From: Typhlomys cinereus
Taxonomy: Eukaryota; Chordata; Mammalia; Rodentia; Platacanthomyidae
Assembly (NCBI GenBank): GCA_023101885.1
Contig: JALPQD010000115.1
Coordinates: 1,309,953-1,373,952 of the forward strand
Length of the DNA stretch: 64,000 nt
Reading direction: 5' to 3'
The notes under the pieces were generated by a model. The model did not search any database, was not told the origin of the DNA, and was given only the letters and a program-made list of their open reading frames with translations. Made by a program: the position numbers and the translations under genes. Positions 1-9,422 of the stretch are shown here, piece after piece; the first letter of the stretch is position 1, and each line of letters opens with the position of its first letter.

Positions 1-693
1 TGATCATACGAAAGTATCAACAGCCAGTACTTAGAAATGAAGACAGTGAGAGGCCCTTAGATATAAACTTGAGGTTCGGTGAAACTAATGAAGAGTGCCT
101 TTCCTCCTTCTGTCCAGTTTATTCACAGTTAACTAAGGTCTTGCCCAACAACATGAAGCCTACAAATAAATCTTCTCAGATGCAAATGTTCCAGAGATTG
201 ACATTACCTGATATCATCTCCATGAAGAATATCATTGCATTTCTCTAAAACATGAAAGCAAATGCCATGAGTGAAAAACACATGAAATTTCAAAGTCAGC
301 TGATACTGTGTTTCTCATAGCTTCCCAGATGCCAAGTTCAAATCCCATGATTTTGTGCATTGTGATATCTGGCTCCCCATTCTGGCTACAACTCAATGAC
401 CTTCAAATGCAGCACGTGTAGTCGCAGTTACTTTCATCTTCACCTGAGTGAAGCACAATCGATGTTCTTGTCCAGCAATTCCAATTAAGCCACTGTAGAC
501 AACTCTGCTGAATCTGCAGGCTTTGGATTTATATTGCATTCATGAAAGCTGAAAGGAGTTCCCACAGTACAGCTACACTTAATGCATCCTTGTCAAAGGC
601 AAATGTAATTAAAGCACTGCACAGACCTACCACAGGGTTAGTCAACTTAAGCAAGGTGACAACCACGAATTGATCATATGAAAGTATCAATAG
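1..693. repeat. Unassigned segment bounded by 23-bp direct repeats
   Basis: Positions 1-23 and 671-693 are direct repeats matching at 21 of 23 bases (both contain 'aaagtatcaa'). The roughly 650 bp between them resembles no repeat family I recognise and has no poly(A) or poly(T) at either edge, so a simple retrotransposed copy is not supported. Both strands have stops in all frames; short open stretches on the minus strand between about 430 and 660 match no protein I know. The left repeat may extend beyond the window. Confidence 0.45.
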
Positions 694-1189
694 ACATCCT
701 AGCAGCTATTATAAAACGTGCCACTTTTAGGTTAATTCCCTAGCGCCTAGATGGCGCTCATGATTGAAAAGAAATACACACTTTGAGTCACTTATTTTCA
801 GGTCAGTGGCTTAAATAGGTCTCTAGGTAGCATCAAAAACAACTGCTCCACATAACTAGTCTTTATTGTTTAACTAAAATGCTGAGTCTCAGTATAACAA
901 TTTACTTCTCTATATGAGTAATCCAAGAAAAAATTACCACAGGTAATTTTTAAATTTCTTTAAAAATTCACAGAGGTAATCTTTTTTTAATATTGAGATT
1001 TGCCATCCCATAACTTGGCCTTCTTACATTTTTATAAGATCAATAATTCTAAGTATATAATATATAAATAATTACCTATATTGATTACCTATGCTTATAT
1101 AAATAATAAATTATAATTACCTGTACCTTTATAAATGTCTGTTTCATGTATATTTTTATTTCTAAATTAGCATGCTTAGTATTAAACTT
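694..1189. other. A/T-rich spacer, nothing recognised
   Basis: Apart from the CTCF-like site at 743-758, this is A/T-rich sequence with runs of 'tataaata'-like words near 1055-1130. I see no gene or identifiable repeat. Confidence 0.5.
743..758 (+). promoter_or_regulatory. CTCF-like motif (partial match)
   Basis: The 16-mer gcgcctagatggcgct matches the core of the CTCF consensus CCASYAGRKGGCRS at 12 of 14 positions; the mismatches are at consensus positions 2 and 3. It lies outside recognised transposons. Function is inferred from the motif alone. Confidence 0.4.
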
Positions 1190-3050
1190 TATGATGGTAG
1201 ATTCAAGCAAAATCATTTTTTGTTAATTTTCTTCCCCTCTTCTCCCAATCCTTCTGACTCCCCATACCTCCCATCCCCCATAGCCTCCCTGTTGCCTTCT
1301 CATACTTCCTTAACTCCTCTCTCCTCTATCCTGGTCTCTTTTCTAACTTCGTGATATGTGTGTACCAACACTAACCTCCACTTACATGCATATATAAACA
1401 TCACAAGTTAGGATTCACATAGGAGAGACATGCAATCTTTGCATTTCTGAAACTGGGTTATATTATTTAATATGCTATTTTCTAACTCCATTCATTTTCT
1501 TTTTTATTTAATTTATTTATTTATTTTTCCCACTCATACAAACTTAATAGGTACCCCATCCCCTCTCTCCCTCCACCCCTCCCCAGTCCCCCTTGTTCCC
1601 TCCCCCCCTTTCCCCTTCTTTTCACCCCCCTCCCTCCCTTTCTCCCAGTACCCCCTATCCTCCCCCAATCCCTGGAGCATCCTTTAGTGTGAATGTCAAA
1701 CTTCCCTCTGCGTCCTCCACTCTAATGAGGTATAAGGATTCAGTAGCAATGCCTAGAGCCCTTTCTTGTGCTCCCCTTTAGTATGGGAACACTATTGTGA
1801 CTGTTAATCCCTTGCTTCTAAGGATCCTAGTGCCTGTAATCCATGCTAGACTTTGGGGGGTCATTGATATGTCAGTCATTGAGCAGGTCATGCAAAGTCC
1901 TGTTATGGTTACTGTGGCCCTAACTTGTGTGGAGTATCTTGCATATCCTTGCTCCTCCCCATCTTTAGGCACTTACAGTCTTATCACCCCCTCTTCCACA
2001 AGTTTCCCTGAGCTTTAGGATGGGGAGAGATTTGGCTGGTCTGGTTCGAGGTGATTAATATAGGGCCTCTGATATTCTGAATTATGGTTTGTTGTTATTT
2101 TCAGTTTTGCTGTTCCTGCACCGCCCTTGGCTCCATCCTGATATTGCTCCTCCTGAGGAGCAGTGTATCCTCCCTGGACCCCGTCGGTCCCAGGCAGAAA
2201 AAGCTAACTCCATTCATTTTCTTGCAAATTTCAAGATTTCCTTTTCCTGCTGCATAAAACTTCATATATATAGATAGATATAGATACAGATATATTCATA
2301 CTTAAATATTTTATATATTTTTTCATGTAAATAATATTGTCATTACTCATTCATCTGTTGATGGACATGTGCAGACTCCATTTCTTTACTATGTGAATAA
2401 TATCACAATAAAATGGCTATGTAAGTATCTCTAAGGTAGCATATAGACTTCTTTGGATATATGCCTAGGGAATGATATAGCTGGGTCATATAGTAGTTCT
2501 AATTTTAACTTTTTGAGAAAAGCCAGCTCTAACTTCCACAGTAACAGTACTAGTGTACATCCCCACCAGAAGCAAGTAAGAGTTTCTCTTTTCACTCCTC
2601 ATCAGTGTTTGTTATTCTGTCTTGTCTGAACGATGGCCATTCTGACAGGGATAAGATTGAATCTCAAAGTTGTTTTAACTTGCATTTCCCTGATGCTAAG
2701 AATATTGAGCATTTTTTTAAAAGTTTTCATTAGCATAGAAAGAGTTAGATTTTGTTTTGGCACTTTTCAAGTAAACTTTGATTACTTTTATTCCTTCTTT
2801 CTTCCCCTGATCCTCTCCCACCCCTGTCAAAAAAATATTCATTGGCTATTACTGATTTTTCTTTTGAGAACTGTCTGGTCATTCCATAACCTCATTTGTT
2901 GACGGGCAGCAGTTTTTTGTTGTTTAACTCTTACAGATTCTTACATATTCTAGAAATCAGACTCCCTCTGTAGCACAAATTTCAGGCTATCTATTTGTGT
3001 TGCTGATAATTTCCTTTGCTGCATGGAGCTTTTAAATTTCATACACATCT
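1190..3050 (-). mobile_element. Older L1 3' end and ORF2 remnant, antisense
   Basis: Read on the minus strand this is the 3' part of a decayed L1. The part at about 2330-3040 corresponds to the ORF2 C-terminal region: landmarks include the antisense of the 'cattctgacagggataag' block near 2638 and the 'tgcatttccctgatg' block near 2680. The 3' UTR lies toward 1190. Frames are broken throughout. A younger L1 is inserted at 1502-2203. A segment at about 2716-2835 has no L1 counterpart and may be another small insertion. Boundaries are approximate. Confidence 0.7.
1502..2203 (-). mobile_element. 5'-truncated L1 (3' UTR), nested in the older L1
   Basis: An antisense L1 3' end: a T-rich tail at 1502-1535, then a C-rich tract to about 1675 that is the purine-rich tract of the sense strand, then 3' UTR. 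It is flanked by a perfect 20-bp target-site duplication, ctaactccattcattttctt, at 1482-1501 and 2204-2223. That fixes both ends and shows it landed inside the older L1, whose sequence resumes directly after the second copy. Confidence 0.9.
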
Positions 3051-3513
3051 AACCTTTAGAATAAAAAAAAAGTATTTCCTGAGGGGGACAAACAAGTAAA
3101 AAAAAAATCAATCAGATAGACAAAGATTTTCATTTGCTCTCCAGGATCTTTTCTGGTGAAGGCCTTAGACATACATTAAATCATGAGCTTTTAATACTGA
3201 ATCTGACTCACCAGATTTAATTTGAAGAGAAAAAAATCCAAGCTTCATACAGAGGAGAAACAGGAGAAGTTATCTGGTTACTTTAGTTGGTAAATGTGAT
3301 TATCTTTTTCAACAACAATGTTATACTAAGTTCATATTTAAGATATTACAGAAAATATGGCTCCATTTCCTTTTCCCTCTTGAATTTACAAAGAAAATTA
3401 AAATTAACCCTTGTCAAGGATCTAAAATCTATGAAGACAGACTTCTGGAAACACTGGAAACTATACCCATGGAAAACAGGACTTAGAAAACTTGTGCTTT
3501 GTAAACCTAGAAC
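3051..3513. other. Anonymous sequence
   Basis: A/T-rich with two short A runs near 3063 and 3098. An 89-codon open frame at 3287-3556 runs into the following L1 and resembles nothing known, so I do not call it a gene. Confidence 0.5.
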
Positions 3514-3528
3514 AAGAAATTTTCCAAG

Positions 3529-4209
3529 TTATCTTTGGTTAGGAGATGACCTTTGATACCAATCAGGATGTACCTAAGATCAGTGCAGGAACAACAAAAC
3601 TGAAAACAATAACAAACCATAATTCAGAACACCAAAGACTTTACATTATTCACATAGAACCAGACCAGCCAAATCTCTCCCCATCCTAAAGTTCAGGGAA
3701 CCTTGCAGAAGAGGGAGTGGAGGCAAGATCCTAAGGGCCTAAAGACAGGGAGGACCAACAATATCCAAGACACTCCACACACGTCAGGGCTGAAGCGGCC
3801 AGGATATAGCAACAAAATGATTGGATCTCACCTGACCTGCACATGACTGACAGTCAAGCACAGATCACAGGGGGAACAGCTTCAAGCGGTAGGATCCTTA
3901 GAGGCAAGGGGTTAGACAGTCATAATAGAGTTCCCATAATAGTGGGCAGCCCAAGAAGGGGCCCCAAGCTATGCCACTGAGTCCTGAACCCTCACTAGTG
4001 TAGACAACTTAGAGGGAAATTCAGTGCCCACATAAACAGATGCTCTGGAGGATGGGAGGGAGAAAGCAGGAAGCACCAAGAGAGGAGGAGGGAAGGAAAG
4101 AAAGAGGGTGAGAGGGAAGGAGGAAGGGGGGTATAATACAATGCGGGGAAGAAGGGGGGAGGGAGAAGGGGAGTACCTATTGAGCTTGTATGATTAGGGA
4201 AAAAATGTA
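3529..4209 (+). mobile_element. 5'-truncated L1 3' UTR, sense
   Basis: A sense L1 3' UTR containing 'aacaaaccataattcagaac' near 3611, the purine-rich tract at about 4050-4170 and the terminal motif 'gagcttgtatgatta' at about 4182. It is flanked by an imperfect 15-bp duplication at 3514-3528 and 4210-4224 (one mismatch). Its tip sequence differs from the other L1 copies here, marking a separate and probably older subfamily shared with 4736-5130. Confidence 0.85.
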
Positions 4210-4224
4210 AGAAAATTTCCAAGC

Positions 4225-4735
4225 CAGCTCACCTACTAAAAAGATAAACCAAGATGCCTTGATTGGAGAAAAAAAATATCTGGGTGTGTAGGTCAACAGT
4301 GACCTTCCTACAGAAGCTATATTTGAAAGAAATAGACTATCTACACGATTAATTAGTTAAATAAACCTAGGTACCACGAAGACCTGCATTCGTGATTACC
4401 TGAAGGTAAGTAAAATTAAAACCATCATCCAGCGCCTGTGACCAGAGAGCCAGAGTAGCTTTGGCAGAGCAAGACTCAAACTCACACCAGCCAAGCAAGG
4501 TGCTAGTGCAGTGCCAGAGACAAGCTGGCAAAGTTTCCTGATGTTCCAGCAACCCCAGCTTACACTTATCCTTCCACCCTTATTGCACAAATAGCTGGTT
4601 CAGGAAAACGTCTATCATCCAATAATAAGCAAAGGAATGGGGTTTATGTAAATTTATATCAAGAATCATGAAAGAAACAAGAAGAGTGAGGGTGATCTAC
4701 CAGACAGCTGTGCCCTACTTTAAGATATCATCAGG
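4225..4735. other. Anonymous sequence
   Basis: I recognise no repeat or coding sequence. Overlapping short open frames on the minus strand (about 4367-4590) have no family signature. Confidence 0.5.
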
Positions 4736-5130
4736 ATGTCAGCGACCCCCCAAAGTCTAGTACTAATCACAGGGGAGAAGGCTTCAGGCAGTACGATCCT
4801 TAGAGGCAAGGGGTTAAACAGTCATAATAGAGTTCCCACACTAGCGGGCAGCCCAAGAAGGGGCCACAAGTTATGCCACTGAGTTCTGAACCCTCACTAG
4901 GATAGAGGACTCACAGGGAGGTTCAGTGCCCATATAAACAGATGCTCTGGGGGATGGGAGGAAGGAAGCATTAGGTGTAGGCCCTAGGAGAAGGGAGGGA
5001 AAGAAGAGGGTGAGAGGTAAGGGGGAGGGGGGAAATGCAATGGGGGACAACAATGTAAGGGAGGGGAGAGGAAGAGGAGGATGTACTTATTGAGCTTGTA
5101 TGATTAACAAAAATAAAATATGTAATAAAA
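4736..5130 (+). mobile_element. 5'-truncated L1 3' UTR, sense
   Basis: The last ~395 bp of an L1 of the same subfamily as 3529-4209, with purine tract and 'gagcttgtatgatta' tip. It is bounded by a perfect 14-bp duplication, aagatatcatcagg, at 4722-4735 and 5131-5144. The insertion lies at the very 5' edge of the B4-like SINE that follows. Confidence 0.9.
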
Positions 5131-5144
5131 AAGATATCATCAGG

Positions 5145-5205
5145 GATGGGAAAATGGTTCAAGTGATAAAGTACTTGCTATGCCACCTGAGTTTGATCCC
5201 CAGCT

Positions 5206-5260
<55 letters not shown>

Positions 5261-5410
5261 AATCAGTAGCATGCCCGAGTAATACCACCACTGGAGGGCA
5301 GAGACAGCAAGATCCCCAACTCAATGGCCAGTCGAACTAGCCAAATCAGTGAATCTGCAAGTTTTGGTTACAAATACTAGGCTATGTTTCAAAAACTCCA
5401 GGTAATGGAT
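5145..5410 (+). mobile_element. B4-like composite SINE with expanded (TC)n
   Basis: A tRNA-like head ('ggttcaagtgataaagtac', 'ctgagtttgatccccag') is followed at 5205-5258 by a pure (TC)n run. It continues into a B1-like part ('cactggagggcagagacag') and a degenerate 'tgtttcaaaaactcca' end. The head plus B1-like arrangement is that of rodent B4/RSINE elements. Confidence 0.65.
5205..5258. repeat. (TC)n microsatellite
   Basis: A nearly pure CT dinucleotide run inside the SINE above. Confidence 0.95.
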
Positions 5411-5871
5411 GGAGAAAAACAAATTTAAAATTGTAGAGCAGTTTGATATATAATAAACTGATCTGCCATATCAATGAGGAAAGGAGGAACTATTCAATAC
5501 ACGGCATTAGAACACGTCTTTATCCATATAAAAACATTAATTGAAGTTTTACCTCATGCTGTTCTAGATTAAAGACTTGAATATATAAACGACTTAAAAT
5601 TTTCAAGTTTTCAGAAGATTTCTGGTTCTAATGATACACAAAGAACTTGGAACCCATCATTCCCATCCTTACTAGAAAGAAAACCTGAGTAAAAGGAACA
5701 TAATTTTTCCTCAGCTCATTTTAGAACTGAAGTCAAAAATTTCCACATGAAATCTGAAAGACTGTCACATACAGCAACTCTCAACCAAGACCAGCTTCTC
5801 TGAGCAGTCAAAGCCAGAGACTCAGAGGAACACTTACAAATGCGACAAATTGTTGGAGGCAGGTCATACAT
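5411..5871. other. Anonymous sequence
   Basis: No repeat or gene recognised. Confidence 0.5.
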
Positions 5872-5890
5872 AAGAATGAGAAAATCCTGG

Positions 5891-6132
5891 GGCTGGAGAG
5901 ATGACTCAGGGGTTAAGACTCTGCCTCACAAGCAGAAGGTCCTGAGTTCGGATCCCAGGTCCCACATAAAAATGTCAGGTGGAAATGGCAGTGTCCTGTA
6001 TTTTCCGCTCTGGTGGGCGGAGCCTGGGAAATGCCAGAGTGAAGCTAGAAGGACATAGAAGCAATCCAGGATAATTCCTGAAGTCACCCTTAGTGCTCCA
6101 CAGAGACACACAGTGCCCTCTGACACAGAGAA

Positions 6133-6163
<31 letters not shown>

Positions 6164-6191
6164 AAATAAATAAATAAAATATTTGGAAAAA
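5891..6191 (+). mobile_element. Young tRNA-headed SINE, type II
   Basis: The head has a Pol III A-box-like 'ggctggagagatgactcag' and B-box region 'cctgagttcggatccc'. The body has 'gggcggagcctgggaaat' and the type II 3' module 'tcctgaagtcaccctta', then 'cacagtgccctctgacac', a GA-rich run and an A-rich tail. A perfect 19-bp target duplication, aagaatgagaaaatcctgg, lies at 5872-5890 and 6192-6210. Confidence 0.9.
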
Positions 6192-6389
6192 AAGAATGAG
6201 AAAATCCTGGAGGTCACCAACATAGGGACCTGGACTTTCATGGGTTTTAATCTCTAAAAGTTGTCCAGTTTCTTGTGGTAAAAGCCAATGGAAACACATT
6301 TACCTGATATTTCCACCAATGTATTTGAAGTGTCTTGATTCATGTTTCCTTTGTTCTGTGATTATAAAAAAAAAACCTCAAGAAACTAT

Positions 6390-6605
6390 TACCACAGTGA
6401 AATACAAGGATTTGGGAGCAGCCTGAATCTGTGTTCCAGGGCATGGCCACTTATATTTGGCTCCAGAATAAACTATCTCTTATCCCTTTGGGATAAGAGT
6501 TGTGATTTTTCCATCTACAGAATGAAGACTGCATCAGTCTTATAAATTTGCAATAAGGTTCAAATGAGATGAAGTACACAGTGGAAATTCAATAAGCATC
6601 TGTTC
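6390..6605 (+). mobile_element. MIR-like SINE relic
   Basis: The layout follows MIR: 'gggagcagcctgaatctgtg', then 'tttttccatctacagaatg', then 'gttcaaatgagatgaagtac' and 'ggaaattcaataagcatc'. It is degenerate, as expected for this ancient family. A perfect 10-bp-arm hairpin lies within it at 6477-6499. Confidence 0.6.
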
Positions 6606-7319
6606 CATCCCGCCCTGTAATAGAGACCACTAGTCATTCCCAGCATTCATCCTGCCTTTCTTCCTTAGAACCAGAGCACCCAGTGTGTGCCTTCCCATCC
6701 AGTGAAGACAGTCTTCTCTCTTTGGCAGCTAGATGTGGCCATGCATTAAAATTTAAAGCAGGTGAAATACTAGAAAAAATGAACTAGCCTAGAAAGTGTG
6801 TCTTTTTTCTCTCTTTCCCTTTTCTCCCTCCTACTGGTTGGGAGGCACGCAGGGCAGCTGAAGAAAGAACAGCCATTTCAGACCATAAGGTGATGGTGGG
6901 AACAGAAGCCACACAGGCAAAAAGCCATAAGATGAGCAGGATCTGGATATCTGACAAAGACTGATGCCATGCCGGCCCCAACCACCTGTCATAAGCATTT
7001 ATCTGATCTAATCCATCATTCATTCAGTGGTTTAGATAAACCTCAGCCACTTAGAGCCAGATCGGATGAAATTAATACACTTAATAATATTCATCCCTTT
7101 AAAATATATTTTTGCCTCTTTCATTAAATATTTCTGCTAATAGTTTTCAGAATAACCGTGGGCTAAAGTAGGGTTTACAGCTAATTAACTTAATTTGCAT
7201 GAATGCCTTACATACACGCCTAATTAGAAGACAGAGTGTTTCGCTCTGCCTTGAACCCAGCTCTAATGCTCCTACTGATGTTTTTCTTTCTCTCTCTGTC
7301 AACATCATCTGGACCGTAC
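6606..7319. other. Anonymous sequence
   Basis: No repeat or gene recognised. The open frames here are short and anonymous. Confidence 0.5.
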
Positions 7320-7320
7320 A

Positions 7321-7650
7321 TTTTAACTCAGCAGTTAAAGTGCTTGCTGTGCGAGCACAAAGATCCTACATAAGATGTCTGATGGGTGCAGTCAGTCAGT
7401 CTGTAATTCCAGACTTTCCAGGCAGATACTGGGAATCCTTAGAGCAAGTTGGCTAGACAGACTGGCCTTATCAGCGGGTTCTGGTATTGATAACAGACCA
7501 TGTCTCAAAGCAATGAGGTGGAAGAGTTGAGTGAGGATGAGTCCCAATATCAACTTAAGGCCTCTTTAGTATACACACACACAACACACACACACATCCA
7601 TGTGCACCTGTACATACACATATACCCACAAACATGAACATACACACCTG
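7321..7650 (+). mobile_element. B4-like SINE with (CA)n tail
   Basis: A degenerate head ('ttttaactcagcagttaaag') is followed by a B1-like part ('ctgtaattccagactttcc', 'ggcagatactgggaatcc', 'accatgtctcaaagcaatga') and an impure (CA)n tail to about 7650. Confidence 0.6.
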
Positions 7651-8345
7651 AAAGTGGAAAAGGAAAAGGAAAAGAATCTCATATCTTAAGCAGCGTGAAA
7701 AGTAGTGTTTTCAGTGAGGTGAAGAATAAGAGGGTTTTCCTCCTCTCCTAAGTAGAAACAAACTTCCAATGTGAGAGACCCTGCAGACAGGCTTTGTGGG
7801 ATCCACAGTGTTATGTGAATGTCAGTTATTCATGGAGTTACACAGGATCGCTAGAAAAATTATGAGACAGGAACTAGATAGAGTTCAAAAGCAGGGAGTA
7901 ACTCATTGGTCAGACACAGAAGAGATAGGTACTCAGGATAAATGAACCTTGATTGCAAGAGACAGAGCAGTCACAGGAAACACAGCAGGAAGGAAAAGCT
8001 GCTCTGGAGTCTAGATCCAATCAGGAATTGTACCACAGAACTCAGAGTGCCTCACATAGTAGGATATCAGCACGGCGTTGAGTGACTTGAGCTGAATTGA
8101 GCACTGCAGCAAAAATTACCAAGGGCATTTGATGTAAAAAAAAACTCTAGCAGCACAATTCTACCAGCATAAATAAAAATGGTAGAGATTTGAGTTACAC
8201 AGTGAGTGTGGCGATAATTCTGGTTACTTCCCTGAGCTTCATTCCAAATCTAATTCTCTGAAAAGAAAATCTTTTTTGACAAGCTATCAATGAGAATTGA
8301 ATCATATACTTACAATTATTCTTGTTTGTTGAGTGGAAGGTTTTC

Positions 8346-8346
<1 letters not shown>
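7651..8346. other. Anonymous sequence
   Basis: No repeat or gene recognised. A 'ggaaaaggaaaagaaaag'-like A/G run lies near 7655. Confidence 0.5.

Positions 8347-8347
<1 letters not shown>

Positions 8348-8391
<44 letters not shown>
8348..8391. repeat. (CA)n microsatellite
   Basis: An uninterrupted CA run of about 22 units; it produces the Thr/His and Cys/Val open frames around it. Confidence 0.95.
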
Positions 8392-8394
<3 letters not shown>

Positions 8395-8395
<1 letters not shown>

Positions 8396-8690
8396 TTTCT
8401 TATTCCTTGACACTTTCATACATAAATACAATGAATTCATATCATTTTCACCCCTTAACACTCACTCCTATTCCTCCCTCTTTTCCCACTGTGTATTTTC
8501 TCCTTCCTAGCTAGTCTTCCTCCTCCTGTTATGTCTTGTTTGTGTACTAGGTTTCAGCTGGGATGCCTGTACCAGCAAGAACCTGAATACTTGCTGGGGC
8601 ATAGATGACTTGTCATTAGGCTAATCATGGAGGAAGTAGCTCCCCTTCTCCTGTCTGTGCTTGGCATTAACTTTCAATAGTCTCTCAGGG
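8395..8690 (-). mobile_element. Old Lx-like L1 3' UTR, antisense
   Basis: The sequence running from 'actttcatacataaatacaa' through pyrimidine-rich text to 'taactttcaatagtctctca' parallels the antisense 3' ends of old rodent (Lx-type) L1s. It is degenerate and its ends are approximate. Confidence 0.5.
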
Positions 8691-9218
8691 AAGACACACT
8701 CACTTCTGATTCACAAAAATGTCAAGTTTTATTTTCCTTCGCTACCACATTTTTCTGTCATGAGCCTAAGGACATGGAACACAACTTCTGGCTCTGTAGA
8801 CATCGAGTCAGAATGCAAGACTGGTGAGCAAAAAGGAGTTTTCCTGGAAACTCTGAGTAGGGGAACAGTGCCCCTGAGTGTGCCCAGAATCGACAAGAAC
8901 AATCCAACATACTTCACCGAACCCCAAATCAAAGTTATCCACATCTCGACATCTTCTAGTCAAATCCCCACTTCACTAGCTGATATGAGAAAAAAAAATA
9001 AGATGGTTGGAAGTCAATGGAAAAAGACAGCACTCTTAAAAATATTAACCAATTGGTCTTCTTTTTGTAAAGTTCGCAAAGATGCATGACCAGGCCAGCA
9101 GTGGAGTATTCTCATGTGCAAAAACGAGAGGCACTAAAGTTAAAAGTCTATGACCTTCACAATATACTTATAAAACCATAACAAATGAAGAAAACTAACA
9201 CAGAGAAGAAGACCTAAA
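8691..9218. other. Anonymous sequence with a 142-codon open frame
   Basis: An open frame on the plus strand (8661-9089) starts inside the L1 relic and reads through this stretch. It shows no domain, signal peptide or family motif that I recognise. It is the longest open frame not built on a microsatellite in the first 20 kb, but chance is the simpler explanation. Confidence 0.35.
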
Positions 9219-9422
9219 GAGGAGCAAGTGAAATAGCTCAGCAGGTAAGGTGCCTGTTTACAATCTAGTGAACACAGACTGACCTCCAGAAGCCCACATG
9301 GTGGAGGGAGAAAAGTGATTTCGAGTTATTACCCTCTACCTCTACTCATGGGCCATGGTACAAATGATTGTGTAGACTCTTTCTCCCCCTCTCATAAATA
9401 AACAAAATTAAATATTTTTTAA
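9219..9422 (+). mobile_element. B3-like SINE
   Basis: The head 'gtgaaatagctcagcaggta' leads to 'agcccacatggtggaggg' and 'ctcatgggccatggtac', with a 'ctctcataaataaacaaaat' end. This is the usual B3/B2-type order in rodents. Confidence 0.7.

Noticed and set aside
5288..5301. CTCF-like ccactggagggcag
   Set aside because: It is the B1-like segment of a B4-like SINE; one core mismatch and repeat origin make it weak as a site by sequence alone.
5891..6000. tRNA gene suggested by A- and B-box-like sequences
   Set aside because: The boxes belong to a SINE head with a SINE body and target duplication; there is no cloverleaf of tRNA length. The same applies to the other SINE heads.
8661..9089. 142-codon plus-strand open frame
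   Set aside because: It begins within an old L1 3' UTR relic, has no recognisable motif or flanking exon structure, and is within the length expected by chance in this much DNA.
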